From positions 62,001 to 126,000 of the forward strand of contig NZ_JACJOU010000022.1 in assembly GCF_014695725.1 (NCBI RefSeq): a DNA stretch of 64,000 nucleotides, written 5' to 3'. A program made the translations under genes and the position numbers. This document shows positions 54,157-63,311 of this stretch, in pieces. The notes below the pieces were generated by a model. The model did not search any database. It worked only from the letters and a program-made list of their open reading frames with translations, and had not been told where the DNA came from. The DNA is from Microcoleus sp. FACHB-672 (lineage in GTDB: Bacteria; Cyanobacteriota; Cyanobacteriia; Cyanobacteriales; Oscillatoriaceae). How positions within the stretch are numbered: position 1 is the stretch's first letter; each line of letters starts with the position of its first letter.

Positions 54157-54693
54157 CTAAAATCGAATGAGTTCCACTCCATCCCGTCCATCCATCTCTT
54201 GCAGATAAACTTTAACTTGTTCTTCCTTCGCTGTTGGAAGTTTTTTGCCGGTGAAGTCTGGCTGAATCGGCAACTCACGATGACCGCGATCTACTAATAC
54301 CGCAAACCAAATCGCTGCCGGCCTACCATATTCACTCACCGCATTTAAAGCAGCTCGCACGGTGCGGCCTTTATAAATCACATCATCCACCAATACCACA
54401 GTCTTGCCGGTGAGATCGAAGGGAATTTCTGTTTTCGCCGGCGTTCTCATGCCAATTTGATCTAAGTCATCTCTGTAAAACGTAATATCTAATGCACCCA
54501 CCGGCACGGATACTTGTTCAAGCGCTTGAATTTGACGTGCCAGCAGTTCGGCAAGATAAACGCCTCTGGTATAAATTCCCATTAACACCAGTTGGGAAGG
54601 ATGTCCAGACTTTTCGACGATTTGGGAAGCTAAGCGAGTAATAGTGCGGCGCAGTTCGTCTGCTGTAAGGATCTCGACAATGTTGGAAGGCAT
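54157..54693 (-). CDS. pyrR: PyrR-like uracil phosphoribosyltransferase/regulator
   Basis: 178 residues. The PRPP-binding loop [21 protein letters not shown] and [16 protein letters not shown] are PyrR hallmarks. In Gram-positive bacteria PyrR attenuates pyr operons by RNA binding and also acts as uracil phosphoribosyltransferase; in cyanobacteria a regulatory role is less clear and no PyrR attenuator is visible here. ATG at 54693 lies 10 bases from the cbiB stop. A heptamer-repeat segment fills that junction. Confidence 0.93.
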   Translation of the reverse strand: MPSNIVEILTADELRRTITRLASQIVEKSGHPSQLVLMGIYTRGVYLAELLARQIQALEQVSVPVGALDITFYRDDLDQIGMRTPAKTEIPFDLTGKTVVLVDDVIYKGRTVRAALNAVSEYGRPAAIWFAVLVDRGHRELPIQPDFTGKKLPTAKEEQVKVYLQEMDGRDGVELIRF

Positions 54694-54696
54694 AGG

Positions 54697-54715
54697 AAAA
54701 TTTTAGATTTTAAAT
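54697..54715. repeat. Heptamer-repeat segment at the cbiB-pyrR junction
   Basis: AAAATTTTAGATTTTAAAT, a short member of the heptamer family. On the minus strand it codes the last three residues (Phe-Lys-Ile) and supplies the TAA stop of cbiB, and ends four bases before the pyrR start codon. Confidence 0.7.
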
Positions 54716-55743
54716 GAAGCTGCAAGGGCAAGGATTAACCAAATTAAAAAACAATAACGGGTTAATTTTAAAGCTTGGTGAATCGATTTTGGGGTAATGG
54801 GGTGAACCGGCAACCCTAATAACGGTTTTGGTTTGGCAACTCCCCGATAGTAGTTGATTCCTCCGAGTTGAACACCTAAAACTGCTGCATAGGCGCACTC
54901 ACTCCAGCCTGAATTCGGACTGGGATCTTTTGTTGCATCCTGCCGGCACATTTTCCAAATATAGCGGGGTTTGCCAGAAATGAGTCCGAGGGTGAGTACC
55001 GTTAGCCGGCAGGGTAGCCAAGTCAGAACGTCTTCTAGCCGCGCACTAAACCATCCTAAATGAAGAAATGGTTCTTCTTTATACCCCACCATTGAATCAA
55101 GGGTACTGGCGGCTTTGTAAGCCAAGGCGAACGGGACAGCAGCCGATGCCGATATCACTGTTCCCACGATGGCATAAAATAGCGGAGCCATGACGCCATC
55201 TACAGCATTTTCGCTGACGGTTTCCAAGATGGCACGGAGAATTTCTGGTTCGGATAAATTTTGTGTATCCCTTCCCACGTAATAACTCAAGCGTTCCCGT
55301 GCTTTGGGGAGATCACCGACATTGAGGGGTTGCAAAACGTCTTCAGCGGCTGCTCTTAAACTGCGACCGGCAAAACAACTGGCGAGAAGAATACTTTCTA
55401 ATGTTATCCCGACAAGGGGATGCAGCCGATGAGCGCCGTCAATGATTAACCAACTTACAACGGCGGTGCCGGTGATTAAACCGATGGCTAAAATTACCCC
55501 AGCCAGCCGGCGCATCAGGGGTGTCTGAGAAATTTTTAAGGCGATTTCACTGTAACGCTGAATTATCCAGCCCATAACCCGCACTGGATGCGGCCATCCC
55601 CACGGATCACCGATGAGATAATCTAAGAAGGCTGCCGGTGGCAAAACCGCAGCCGTAAAAGGCAACCGAGGCGCACTCAGGAAGCTAGAAAAAAGGCTGA
55701 AGTATGAAGCGTCAAATTTCAAAATAGTCACAATACTTGTCAA
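54703..55743 (-). CDS. cbiB: Adenosylcobinamide-phosphate synthase CbiB/CobD
   Basis: 346 residues (shorter if the true start is later). Joins aminopropanol phosphate to cobyric acid in B12 synthesis; integral membrane protein. AAFLDYLIGDPWGWPHPVRVMGW is the diagnostic N-terminus; LSYYVGRDTQNLSEPEILRA, TVSENAVDGVMAPLFYAIVG and AYKAASTLDSMVGYKEEPF follow. TTG at 55743 is the outermost start; GTG at 55731 is equally possible. No B12 riboswitch is visible upstream. No other cobalamin genes in the window. Confidence 0.93.
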   Translation of the reverse strand: MTSIVTILKFDASYFSLFSSFLSAPRLPFTAAVLPPAAFLDYLIGDPWGWPHPVRVMGWIIQRYSEIALKISQTPLMRRLAGVILAIGLITGTAVVSWLIIDGAHRLHPLVGITLESILLASCFAGRSLRAAAEDVLQPLNVGDLPKARERLSYYVGRDTQNLSEPEILRAILETVSENAVDGVMAPLFYAIVGTVISASAAVPFALAYKAASTLDSMVGYKEEPFLHLGWFSARLEDVLTWLPCRLTVLTLGLISGKPRYIWKMCRQDATKDPSPNSGWSECAYAAVLGVQLGGINYYRGVAKPKPLLGLPVHPITPKSIHQALKLTRYCFLIWLILALAASFKI

Positions 55744-55983
55744 ATTTTAGAATTTATGATTTTTACACTTCTTGCTGCAATCAGCAACCCCGCTATTAAG
55801 AGAATGGGCTGCCGCCATCAGATGTAAAATTTTTGCTAAAATATTGCCTTACTATCCATCTAATTCATAAAAAACAAACTAAATAAATTCAATATCTGCT
55901 GTTAACAACTATAAGCTTGTACAGCAATCTATGTTTGTTGAAAAATAGAGTTAAATCGGATAAAATAGGTTGATTTGCAAGCA

Positions 55984-56136
55984 ATGAGCCAAAAAGATTT
56001 GCATGACTACGTTCTCGCTCATCGAGATAACAAAAAAGCTTTTTATGCTTATGTAAAGAAAATACATAAAGAAGTCAACTGGATTGAAATCCCGGCTTTA
56101 GAATCATTTTCGAGTAGGTTCTTAGGCATGAGATAA
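55984..56136 (+). CDS. DUF6887-like 50-residue protein upstream of recJ
   Basis: ATG at 55984, stop TAA at 56134-56136. The product starts MSQKDLHDYVLAHRDNKKAF and continues YAYVKKIHKEVNW, matching the short cyanobacterial family with the core LRxYxLAHRxDxxAFxxYxD. Many copies exist per genome, often beside a second small protein, and their role is unknown. Its stop overlaps the recJ ATG by one base (TAATG), so the two should be translationally coupled. The partner family gene is absent. Confidence 0.7.
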   Translation: MSQKDLHDYVLAHRDNKKAFYAYVKKIHKEVNWIEIPALESFSSRFLGMR

Positions 56137-58637
56137 TGCAGCCCAACACAGCCTCACACTACAATAATCAAACCGGCACCGGCACCGAGAAGATTCAACA
56201 GTGGGGCTTAACGACACAAATGCCTGAACAAACTCAACAGTGGCAAGTACAGCCACCGGCACAACCACCCGCCTGGTTACTTCAAGAAATCAGACGCCAC
56301 GTCCCCGAATCAGCCGGCCACTATGCCGCCCAACTTCTGTGGCAGCGAGGAATTCGAGACCCCAAACAGCTAGCCGGCTTTTTAAATCCGCAAGCATTTC
56401 AACCGGCAAGTCCCTTTGAATTCGGGCAAGAAATGCACTCGGCGGTTGAGCGATTGCAACAAGCCAGAAATAACGGGGAAAAAGTTACCATTTGGGGAGA
56501 CTTTGATGCAGATGGCGTCACCTCAACCGCAGTTTTGTGGGATGGACTTGGCCAGTTTTTTACCCAAAATGACCGGCTAACTTACTACATTCCCAACCGG
56601 CTAACCGAATCTCACGGACTCAATATTCAGGGGATTAACACCCTCGCCGAATCTAGAACTCAGTTAATCGTAACCTGTGACACCGGCAGCACAAATTTAG
56701 CAGAAATTGAGTATGCGAACCAACTGGGAATTGATGTTATCGTCACCGATCACCACACATTACCGGCAGATCGTCCCCCAGTCGTCGCCATTATCAACCC
56801 CCGCTATTTGCCTGTCGGCCATCAAATGGAACATCTCTCAGGCGTGGCAGTGGCATATAAGCTAGTAGAAGCCCTTTATTTAACATTGCCGGCAGTTCCC
56901 CAACAGCCATTAGAAAACTTACTCGACTTAGTTGCTATTGGTCTAATTGCGGATCTCGTGCAGCTTTCCGGTGAGTGCCGGTATTTGGCAAAGCAGGGAA
57001 TTCAACGCTTGCAAAAGCAGCTAACAGAACGAACGCGGCCAGGAGTTGCCAAACTCCTAGAATTATGCAAGCGTAGCGGGGATCGCCCCACAGATATTTC
57101 CTTTGGAATTGGCCCGCGAATTAATGCTGTCAGCCGCATTCACGGAGATGCTTCATTTTGTGTGGAATTGCTCACCAGCCAAAATCAGCAACGCTGCGAG
57201 CACTTGGCAATGGAAACAGAATTAGCCAATACCAGGCGGCAATCTTTGCAAAAAGAAGTAACCCAGCAAGTGAAATTGCGGCTAGAACAAATGGATCTCT
57301 CCACAACCAGTGTCATTGTCTTAGTGGATGAGCAATGGGCGGCTGGTGTGCTGGGTTTAGTTGCCGGTCAAGTGGCACAAGAATACGGGCGTCCCACTGT
57401 CCTGTTGAGTTCAGTAGGAATGGAGGCAGAGGGAGAGGAGGAATCGGCGAACAGCCGCAACCTCGGCTCAGCACTCCATCTCGCACGGGGTTCTGCGCGT
57501 TCTGTCAATCAAATCGATTTGTACCAGTTGGTGAAAGCTCAAGCACATCTGTTGCACCGATTTGGAGGTCATCCATTTGCAGCAGGCTTGAGCTTGCCGG
57601 TGGGGAATATTCCGTTATTTATAGAGGCCATCAACCGACAGCTACGGGAACAGATCGCAACATTAGGAGTGCCGGTGTTACAGGCAGATTTAGTGGTGTC
57701 GGTGGCAGATTTAGGCCAACCATTATTTCGTGAGTTGAAACTTTTAGAACCTTGTGGCATGGGGAATCCTGCCCCAAAATTGTTAATTCAAAACTGCTGG
57801 TTTGAAAAAACTTGGCACCGCAACAATCAAGATTTAAAAGGGCGAAAAGTTCAGTATATTAAAACCGAGTTTGAAATTTGGGATAACTCAACAAATGTTG
57901 GATTTCCTGGCCTCTGGTGGGGACATTACAAAGAAGAAGTTCCTCAAGGCCGGTGTAATGCAATTGTTGAACTTGATTACAACACTTATAAAAATCGCTA
58001 TGAGGTACGGTTGCTGGCGGTGCAATCCTGTGAAGCTAGCACCATTCAGGATACCGGCGGAATGTCTCTTCAAATTTTGGACTGGCGGGATGCGTCAATT
58101 TCTCAAATTACCAGTTCTGAATATAAAACAGAAGTTTTACCAATATCTCAGTGCCCAACGAGCTGGGATGAATTGCAAGTTTGGTTTCGACAGGCAATGT
58201 ACCGGCAACAAAGCAACCAAGGAGAACTGCCGGCGCTTGCACTTGCCTATCCACCCCCACAAACGCTGTCACCTCTTCAAATTTGGCAACAATTGGTTGG
58301 AGTGGCTAAATATCTCAGTCGCACGGATCTGTTAGTCAGCCGGCGTCAACTGTGCGAGAAATTAAGTTTGAGTGATTATACATTACATTTGGGATTAGAA
58401 ACTTTAGCCAAAGTAAATTTTGAAGTAATTTACCTGGCGCAAAACTTGCGAATTTCCCAGCACACTCAAGCTTTTGCAGCCGTTGCCGATGCCAAAGTTT
58501 CCGGTGCTATTGAGCAATTTCTGGCTGCTGTTCAAGAAGAACAATTCCGCCGGCAGTATTTTTATGAAGTGCCGGTTTCAACCGTTCAAGCAATCGCCAA
58601 TTCCATTGCCGATGATCCCTTAGATTCCCACACCTAA
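56136..58637 (+). CDS. recJ: Single-stranded-DNA exonuclease RecJ
   Basis: 833 residues, long cyanobacterial form. Degrades single-stranded DNA 5'-3' in recombination and mismatch repair. DHH-family metal motifs: IWGDFDADGVTSTAVLW (about 121), VTCDTGSTN, VTDHHTLPADRPP (about 204), then FGIGPRINAVSRIHGDA; DHHA1 domain with GHPFAAGLSLP (about 480), OB-like domain around LLEPCGMGNPAPKLLIQN. The C-terminal 200 residues (from LQILDWRDASISQ) are a cyanobacterial extension. ATG at 56136 overlaps the upstream stop; a start at residue 29 (56220) is also possible, since the first 28 residues look unstructured. Confidence 0.93.
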   Translation: MQPNTASHYNNQTGTGTEKIQQWGLTTQMPEQTQQWQVQPPAQPPAWLLQEIRRHVPESAGHYAAQLLWQRGIRDPKQLAGFLNPQAFQPASPFEFGQEMHSAVERLQQARNNGEKVTIWGDFDADGVTSTAVLWDGLGQFFTQNDRLTYYIPNRLTESHGLNIQGINTLAESRTQLIVTCDTGSTNLAEIEYANQLGIDVIVTDHHTLPADRPPVVAIINPRYLPVGHQMEHLSGVAVAYKLVEALYLTLPAVPQQPLENLLDLVAIGLIADLVQLSGECRYLAKQGIQRLQKQLTERTRPGVAKLLELCKRSGDRPTDISFGIGPRINAVSRIHGDASFCVELLTSQNQQRCEHLAMETELANTRRQSLQKEVTQQVKLRLEQMDLSTTSVIVLVDEQWAAGVLGLVAGQVAQEYGRPTVLLSSVGMEAEGEEESANSRNLGSALHLARGSARSVNQIDLYQLVKAQAHLLHRFGGHPFAAGLSLPVGNIPLFIEAINRQLREQIATLGVPVLQADLVVSVADLGQPLFRELKLLEPCGMGNPAPKLLIQNCWFEKTWHRNNQDLKGRKVQYIKTEFEIWDNSTNVGFPGLWWGHYKEEVPQGRCNAIVELDYNTYKNRYEVRLLAVQSCEASTIQDTGGMSLQILDWRDASISQITSSEYKTEVLPISQCPTSWDELQVWFRQAMYRQQSNQGELPALALAYPPPQTLSPLQIWQQLVGVAKYLSRTDLLVSRRQLCEKLSLSDYTLHLGLETLAKVNFEVIYLAQNLRISQHTQAFAAVADAKVSGAIEQFLAAVQEEQFRRQYFYEVPVSTVQAIANSIADDPLDSHT

Positions 58638-58662
58638 ATGCCTTTAACAATCCCCTACTGGC

Positions 58663-59382
58663 TCAGACACGCCTGATACTCACCTCACACTTGAAACCCT
58701 GACGATTCCACTTTTGCATATCTATAGATGTGAGCGGGATAACTGCCGGACATTGTGGCTGTTTGAAGTGACTGATAACGGCCCAAATTCCGCCGCGAGT
58801 AACGTCTAAGCCGGTTTTTAGCCATGACTCGCGATTTCCTGGAATGCCTTTTTCATATACCAGATCAAACTCAACCCAAATTCCGTGAGTACCTAACATA
58901 ATCTGCGCCAGCCATTTTGCCCTCGGTAGATGAGTGATAGAGGTAATGAGTTTGACTTTATGAACCTGCCATTGCTGCAAGATGGGGAGAGAAAAATAAA
59001 AGTTGTCAAATGTAGACTGGGCGCACTTTTCTAAAAATACTTGTTGTATAGGAGCCTTGACTTGTTGAAAGATTAACCAAGTACAGGGATCTCGCGATCC
59101 TTGAGAAATCAAAACCGGCATTTGGGGATTGAGTTTGGCGAGTTCAGCCGCATAGATTTCTCGGTGAATACTTCCTCCCAAAACAAGCGTGGCATCCACC
59201 GGGCCGGTTTTAGCTGTTTGGAGAGCGATGTTATTGTTATACAGCCATCTGCCGGTGATCACGGTTAACGCCACCAGGCACAACAGTAAAGCCCACAAAA
59301 TGAAACGCAAAACTTTTCGGGAAGCCAAGTTTTTCCAATAGCCTTGTGCTTGATTTAGCTTGCCTCTATTTTTTGGATTCAT
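58663..59382 (-). CDS. YdcF/ElyC/SanA-family (DUF218) membrane-anchored protein
   Basis: 239 residues. One N-terminal transmembrane helix (about 25-47) and a DUF218 domain: VDATLVLGGSIHREIYAAEL, PVLISQGSRDPCTWLIF, STFDNFYFSLPIL, VHKVKLITSITHLPRAKWLAQ. Relatives act in envelope or peptidoglycan metabolism but the chemistry is unknown. Some usual residues (the E-A pair after the SxG motif) differ here. 68 bases downstream of the gene at 59451-60281, same strand. Confidence 0.82.
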   Translation of the reverse strand: MNPKNRGKLNQAQGYWKNLASRKVLRFILWALLLCLVALTVITGRWLYNNNIALQTAKTGPVDATLVLGGSIHREIYAAELAKLNPQMPVLISQGSRDPCTWLIFQQVKAPIQQVFLEKCAQSTFDNFYFSLPILQQWQVHKVKLITSITHLPRAKWLAQIMLGTHGIWVEFDLVYEKGIPGNRESWLKTGLDVTRGGIWAVISHFKQPQCPAVIPLTSIDMQKWNRQGFKCEVSIRRV

Positions 59383-59450
59383 TTTCGCTTAATTACTGAA
59401 AGCACATCTGTCCCCATCCAGAAATTTTGCAGCAATAAAGCAAAGAAATA

Positions 59451-60281
59451 TCATTTCGACTTAGAAGGCTTCTTTTTGGGAGGAATAAAGTAAATTTCTC
59501 CTTGATCATTGCGTTTGATCTGACCGCCTAGCTTGTAAATTTCTTGTTTAGCTCGCTCTTGAACTCTTTTATCTACTGCTTGGGAGTAAACCTCAGCCCA
59601 AGATCGAAACCGCACCTCAATGCTGTCAGGATCTTGTCTGAGAAACTCTGCGGTGTTCAGGTACAAGGGCGCCAGAGGACTGTAAGGAGTTCCCTGCACC
59701 CACTCAGCCGCCTTCTCGTGGGATTGAATCGCGCCCGGAATATCGCCGATCAGCAGTAGTTGATCAAGTCCTTTAAATCGCCATACGAGAAAGGCAGTGG
59801 AATTGAGCTTAGGGGAGAGAACCTTAGTTCCCCGGTTCATATATTGGACAGCCAGCTTTGGTTGGCCGAGATAGAAGGAAACGCTGCTAGAAAGATAGGG
59901 ATAAACCTCAGCAAATCGGGGATCTCGCTGGGTAATCAGGTCAAAATAGTCAGCACTGAGGGAATAGCCGGTTTGAGTTCGCGCCTCATCATCCCCAAAA
60001 TATTGCAGAAAGTTAATGAATGCCCAATCAGCAATTAAATTATCAAAACCCAAGGTCGGTAAACGTTTGAGCATTTGTAGCCGTAACCCTTCTTCTTGTT
60101 CAGCCTGTTTGGGATTTGCGGCTTTTTGCCCGGCGCGATCTAGCTGAGTCCACTGCATGGCAATCACCCCAGCCAAGGCGGCGGCAGTAATTGCCACATT
60201 TGCCAGCAGCTTCCACTTTTTGAAAGAGAGGTTGTTAGAGCTTAGTTCCACGGCGCATCCAGCTTTCTCCTGTGAAGACAT
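59451..60281 (-). CDS. Membrane-anchored helical-repeat protein, unknown function
   Basis: 276 residues. A membrane anchor (about 27-44, ANVAITAAALAGVIAM) is followed by helices with TPR character: TLGFDNLIADWAFINFLQYF, YFDLITQRDPRFAEVYPYLS, GQPKLAVQYMNRGTKVL, IPGAIQSHEKAAEWV. A basic C-terminal end (IPPKKKPSKSK). No named family recognised, but the pattern of a membrane-tethered TPR scaffold is clear. Likely shares a transcript with the downstream YdcF gene. Confidence 0.75.
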   Translation of the reverse strand: MSSQEKAGCAVELSSNNLSFKKWKLLANVAITAAALAGVIAMQWTQLDRAGQKAANPKQAEQEEGLRLQMLKRLPTLGFDNLIADWAFINFLQYFGDDEARTQTGYSLSADYFDLITQRDPRFAEVYPYLSSSVSFYLGQPKLAVQYMNRGTKVLSPKLNSTAFLVWRFKGLDQLLLIGDIPGAIQSHEKAAEWVQGTPYSPLAPLYLNTAEFLRQDPDSIEVRFRSWAEVYSQAVDKRVQERAKQEIYKLGGQIKRNDQGEIYFIPPKKKPSKSK

Positions 60282-60722
60282 CCTGTTAAAGGCTATTTTA
60301 GCTACACTAGAACGAGTAAGTTTTGATGGAGTTTGGGTTTGACTTTATAAATTTACCGGCTGATTGGCGGTTAGATTAACAGAAAGTGTGTAGCACCGGC
60401 ATCGAAACCCTAGTGACTAAAGCCCTTTTTTTTAAATAATTGGGGCAATCTTGCAAACTGTCACAGAATTGCGTTATTTCTTGGCGCTGCTTGGGTATCT
60501 TGAAACTAAGAGTTTCAGGAGTAACGTATCCGGGGAATGCACTCACTGCCCGCTGTTTTGCCGCTGTTTCTCTTACCCAAGCTAAATGCGACCGCTGTTT
60601 GCGTCTGTTCCCGCTCAGCTTGATCGGGATGCTTCACTTCTTCCCTGACGCGATTACTAATGCATCTCGCTGTTACAGCGGCTTATTAGTTGTGATACTC
60701 AACTCGTTTTAGCCAACACAAA
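60282..60722. other. Divergent intergenic region upstream of the S41 protease
   Basis: 441 bases. A 90-codon Cys-rich frame (60440-60712) lacks a ribosome-binding site and has unlikely composition, so it is not called. TTTTTTTTAAATAATTGG near 60428 is AT-rich. Must contain promoters for both flanking genes. Confidence 0.4.
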
Positions 60723-62018
60723 ATGAATTTATTCCCAAGACGCTTCCTATTGCCCCAAGCCGGCCTATTTGGTGGGGCGCTCGCTGCAACTGCTACTTTA
60801 TCTTTATTTGTTCCTGGTCTCAATAGCTCTGTGCGCGCCGCACTACAGGATAGCCCAAAAACGGTTTTAGATGAAGCGTGGCAAATTGTTAACCGTGACT
60901 ATGTTGATGGCACGTTTAATCAAGTTGATTGGCAGAAAACCCGGCAAGAGCTGTTAAACAAAAACTATACATCTCGCGAACAGGCTTATGAAGCCTTGAA
61001 GACAGCGCTAGAGCAGTTGCAAGACCCCTACACCCGGTTTATGGACCCGGAGCAATATGAGGCGCTGACAAGCCAAACCTCGGGAGAACTGTCTGGGGTT
61101 GGTTTGCGGCTAGAATTGGATGAGAAAACTAAGGCGATTGCAGTTGTAGAACCGATTGAGAATTCGCCAGCAGTGAGAGCCGGCCTTCAAGTCGCCGATA
61201 AGATTTTGGCAATTGATGGCAAAACCACCCAAGGCATGAGCGTAGAAGAAGCGGCCAAGCTGATCCGGGGTCAGGTGGGGACTGAGGTAACGCTGCAAGT
61301 TTCACGGGAAGGCCGGGGTGTGTTTGATGTGAGCATGACGCGAGCTCGGATTGAACTGCCAGCGGTCCGTTACACCATGAAACAGGAAGGCAACAAGCGG
61401 GTAGGGTATATCCGTTTGCAAGAGTTTAGCAGCCATGCGGCAGAGCAAATGCACCGGGCGATTGAAAATCTCAGCGCTCAAAAAGCGGATGCTTTTGTGC
61501 TGGATCTGCGAGGAAACCCAGGTGGGTTGCTGTATGCGAGTATTGATATTGCTCGGATGTGGATGGAGAAGGGTTCAATTGTTCGCACTGTGGACCGTGT
61601 AGGACACAACGAGGAAATGAGCGCCAATCGCACCGCTTTGACGAATTTGCCGCTAGCAGTTTTGGTGGATGGTAATTCTGCGAGTGCCAGTGAAATTTTA
61701 TCGGGTGCGCTGAAAGATAATGGACGCGCCACGATTATTGGGGATCAAACGTTTGGTAAGGCGTTAGTGCAGTCGGTTCATTCCCTGTCGGATGGTTCCG
61801 GTTTGGCTGTGACGATTGCTCACTACTACACGCCGAATGGAACGGATATCAGCCATAAAGGCATTACCCCGGATATCAAAGTTGAGATCAGCGACGCTCA
61901 AAAGCAAAAGTTAGCTACTAATCCAACTGCGATTGGCTCGAAAGACGATCCGATCTATACTCGTGCGGTCGCTGTCTTGCAAGCTCAGCTTCCCAATAAG
62001 CCGGTTGCTGCTCAGTAG
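60723..62018 (+). CDS. ctpB: C-terminal processing protease (S41 family, CtpA/B type)
   Basis: 431 residues. Signal or anchor (about 10-38), then the S41 N-terminal region (VLDEAWQIVNRDYVDGTFN), PDZ domain (about 105-190; SGVGLRLELDE, VADKILAIDGKTTQGM) and the protease core with LDLRGNPGGLL, catalytic Ser in DGNSASASEILSGALKDN (about 320) and Lys in GDQTFGKALVQ (about 345). CtpA trims the D1 precursor in the thylakoid lumen; paralogues CtpB and CtpC have other substrates. The B label is a guess. Monocistronic, terminator behind it. Confidence 0.92.
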   Translation: MNLFPRRFLLPQAGLFGGALAATATLSLFVPGLNSSVRAALQDSPKTVLDEAWQIVNRDYVDGTFNQVDWQKTRQELLNKNYTSREQAYEALKTALEQLQDPYTRFMDPEQYEALTSQTSGELSGVGLRLELDEKTKAIAVVEPIENSPAVRAGLQVADKILAIDGKTTQGMSVEEAAKLIRGQVGTEVTLQVSREGRGVFDVSMTRARIELPAVRYTMKQEGNKRVGYIRLQEFSSHAAEQMHRAIENLSAQKADAFVLDLRGNPGGLLYASIDIARMWMEKGSIVRTVDRVGHNEEMSANRTALTNLPLAVLVDGNSASASEILSGALKDNGRATIIGDQTFGKALVQSVHSLSDGSGLAVTIAHYYTPNGTDISHKGITPDIKVEISDAQKQKLATNPTAIGSKDDPIYTRAVAVLQAQLPNKPVAAQ

Positions 62019-62053
62019 AAAATTAAGGTAAAAAGGCAAAAGCAATAAAAATT

Positions 62054-62095
62054 ATGCGATTGCGTCGGATGAGTGCCGGTGTGGTCGCATTTTTA
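62054..62095 (+). terminator. Terminator of the S41 protease gene
   Basis: ATGCGA (62054-62059) pairs with TCGCAT (62085-62090), followed by TTTTAT. The loop is large (25 bases), so it is moderate on its own; it lies 36 bases past the stop. Confidence 0.55.
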
Positions 62096-62141
62096 TGGGG
62101 GCAAAAATAAGAGTGTGATTGCATTCACCTGTCAAAAAATA

Positions 62142-62183
62142 AAAAGGCAAAAGTTAAGGAATAAATCCGAGCTTTTGCCTTTT
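62142..62183. terminator. Bidirectional terminator between the S41 protease gene and ctaB
   Basis: AAAAGGCAAAAG (62142-62153) and CTTTTGCCTTTT (62172-62183) are exact 12-base reverse complements. On the plus strand T-rich sequence follows (ATGTTTTAG); on the minus strand TATTTTTTG follows. It is 21 bases past the ctaB stop. AAAAGGCAAAAG is also present as a direct copy near 62030. Confidence 0.75.
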
Positions 62184-62203
62184 ATGTTTTAGATGAGTGC
62201 CGG

Positions 62204-63187
62204 TTATTGCAGCGCCGGCACCAAGCTCACAATCATTTGGATGTGCTCGGCAAACGCAGTCGTAAAGTGATGCGTCATCGGCAAACTATCCACCACCAAG
62301 CCGGCGCATAAAAGCATCAGGTAGAGGATAGAAAACTTAAACAGCGATTTCGCTACAACCCGATCCCCAGCATTGTGGGATAACTGCCAAGCCTTCTTCG
62401 CAAAAATCGCTCCTAGAAAAATCGCAATGCCGGCATAAACCGCACCCGCCGCATGAAGCGGATAAACCAACAACAGCGTCACCGGCAGCAATAACAGCGT
62501 ATACAGCCAAATCTGACGCGCCGTTGTTTCATCCCCCTTAACCACCGGCAGCATGGGCACACCCACAGCCGCATAGTCATCACGAATCATCATGGCTAAA
62601 GCCCAGAAATGAGGCGGCGTCCACAGGAAAATGATCAGGAACAGTATCCAAGCCCCCCAGCTGAGATCACCTGTCACCGCCGCCCAACCCACCAAAGGCG
62701 GAATCGCGCCGGCAGCACCACCAATCACAATATTTTGCGTGCTGTGACGTTTCAGCCAATGAGTGTAAATCAGGACATAAAACACGATCCCAGACATTGC
62801 CAACAGCGCCGCTAATAAATTAGCAAAAACGGTGAGCAAGGTGAAAGAAAGACTTGCCAAAACAATCGCAAATAACAGCGCATCCCGAGGCTTGATCCGC
62901 CCGGAAGGAAGAGGACGCCAGCGCGTGCGCTCCATGATATAGTCGATGTCGCTGTCGTAAAGACAATTGATCGTATTCGCAGAGGCAGCCGACAAAGCCC
63001 CGCCGGATATCGTCACCAATAATAGTAGGGGATCGACTTGTCCTTTAGCCGCTACCCACATTCCCGCCGCTGTCGTGATCAGCAGCAGTAGAATAATTCG
63101 AGGCTTTGTTAGCTGATAATAACTTTGAATGACTTGTAAAAAGTTCTGATGATGGCGCTCAACATTTGTCCCAATGATTTCTTGCAT
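62204..63187 (-). CDS. ctaB: Protoheme IX farnesyltransferase (heme O synthase)
   Basis: 327 residues, UbiA-type prenyltransferase with about nine transmembrane helices. Adds a farnesyl group to heme b to form heme O for cytochrome c oxidase. [20 protein letters not shown], first aspartate-rich motif [22 protein letters not shown], and the second conserved loop [22 protein letters not shown] are diagnostic. 125 bases downstream of ctaA, same strand; the two form the heme A pathway. ATG at 63187. Confidence 0.96.
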   Translation of the reverse strand: MQEIIGTNVERHHQNFLQVIQSYYQLTKPRIILLLLITTAAGMWVAAKGQVDPLLLLVTISGGALSAASANTINCLYDSDIDYIMERTRWRPLPSGRIKPRDALLFAIVLASLSFTLLTVFANLLAALLAMSGIVFYVLIYTHWLKRHSTQNIVIGGAAGAIPPLVGWAAVTGDLSWGAWILFLIIFLWTPPHFWALAMMIRDDYAAVGVPMLPVVKGDETTARQIWLYTLLLLPVTLLLVYPLHAAGAVYAGIAIFLGAIFAKKAWQLSHNAGDRVVAKSLFKFSILYLMLLCAGLVVDSLPMTHHFTTAFAEHIQMIVSLVPALQ

Positions 63188-63226
63188 GGATTCCTTTCCT
63201 TCCAGCCATCAGCCATTCAAGTTTCC

Positions 63227-63275
63227 GATTTTGGATTTTCGCTCAATCTAACCTTTAAAATCTAAAATCTAAAAT
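63227..63275. repeat. Heptamer-repeat hairpin between ctaA and ctaB
   Basis: GATTTTGGATTTTC on the left pairs loosely with TTTAAAATCTAAAATCTAAAATT on the right; three tandem AAATCTA units. It lies in the 125-base gap inside the ctaAB pair, like the element between the GldG and DUF4340 genes. Confidence 0.7.
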
Positions 63276-63311
63276 TCCATTCGGCTGATAGCTGATAATT
63301 AAATTCACAAC

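Noticed and set aside
55744-55983. Cobalamin riboswitch upstream of cbiB
   Set aside because: No B12-box-like sequence or matching stem pattern could be found on the minus strand.
60440-60712. 90-codon Cys-rich frame upstream of the S41 protease
   Set aside because: No ribosome-binding site and unlikely codon use; lies in a promoter region.
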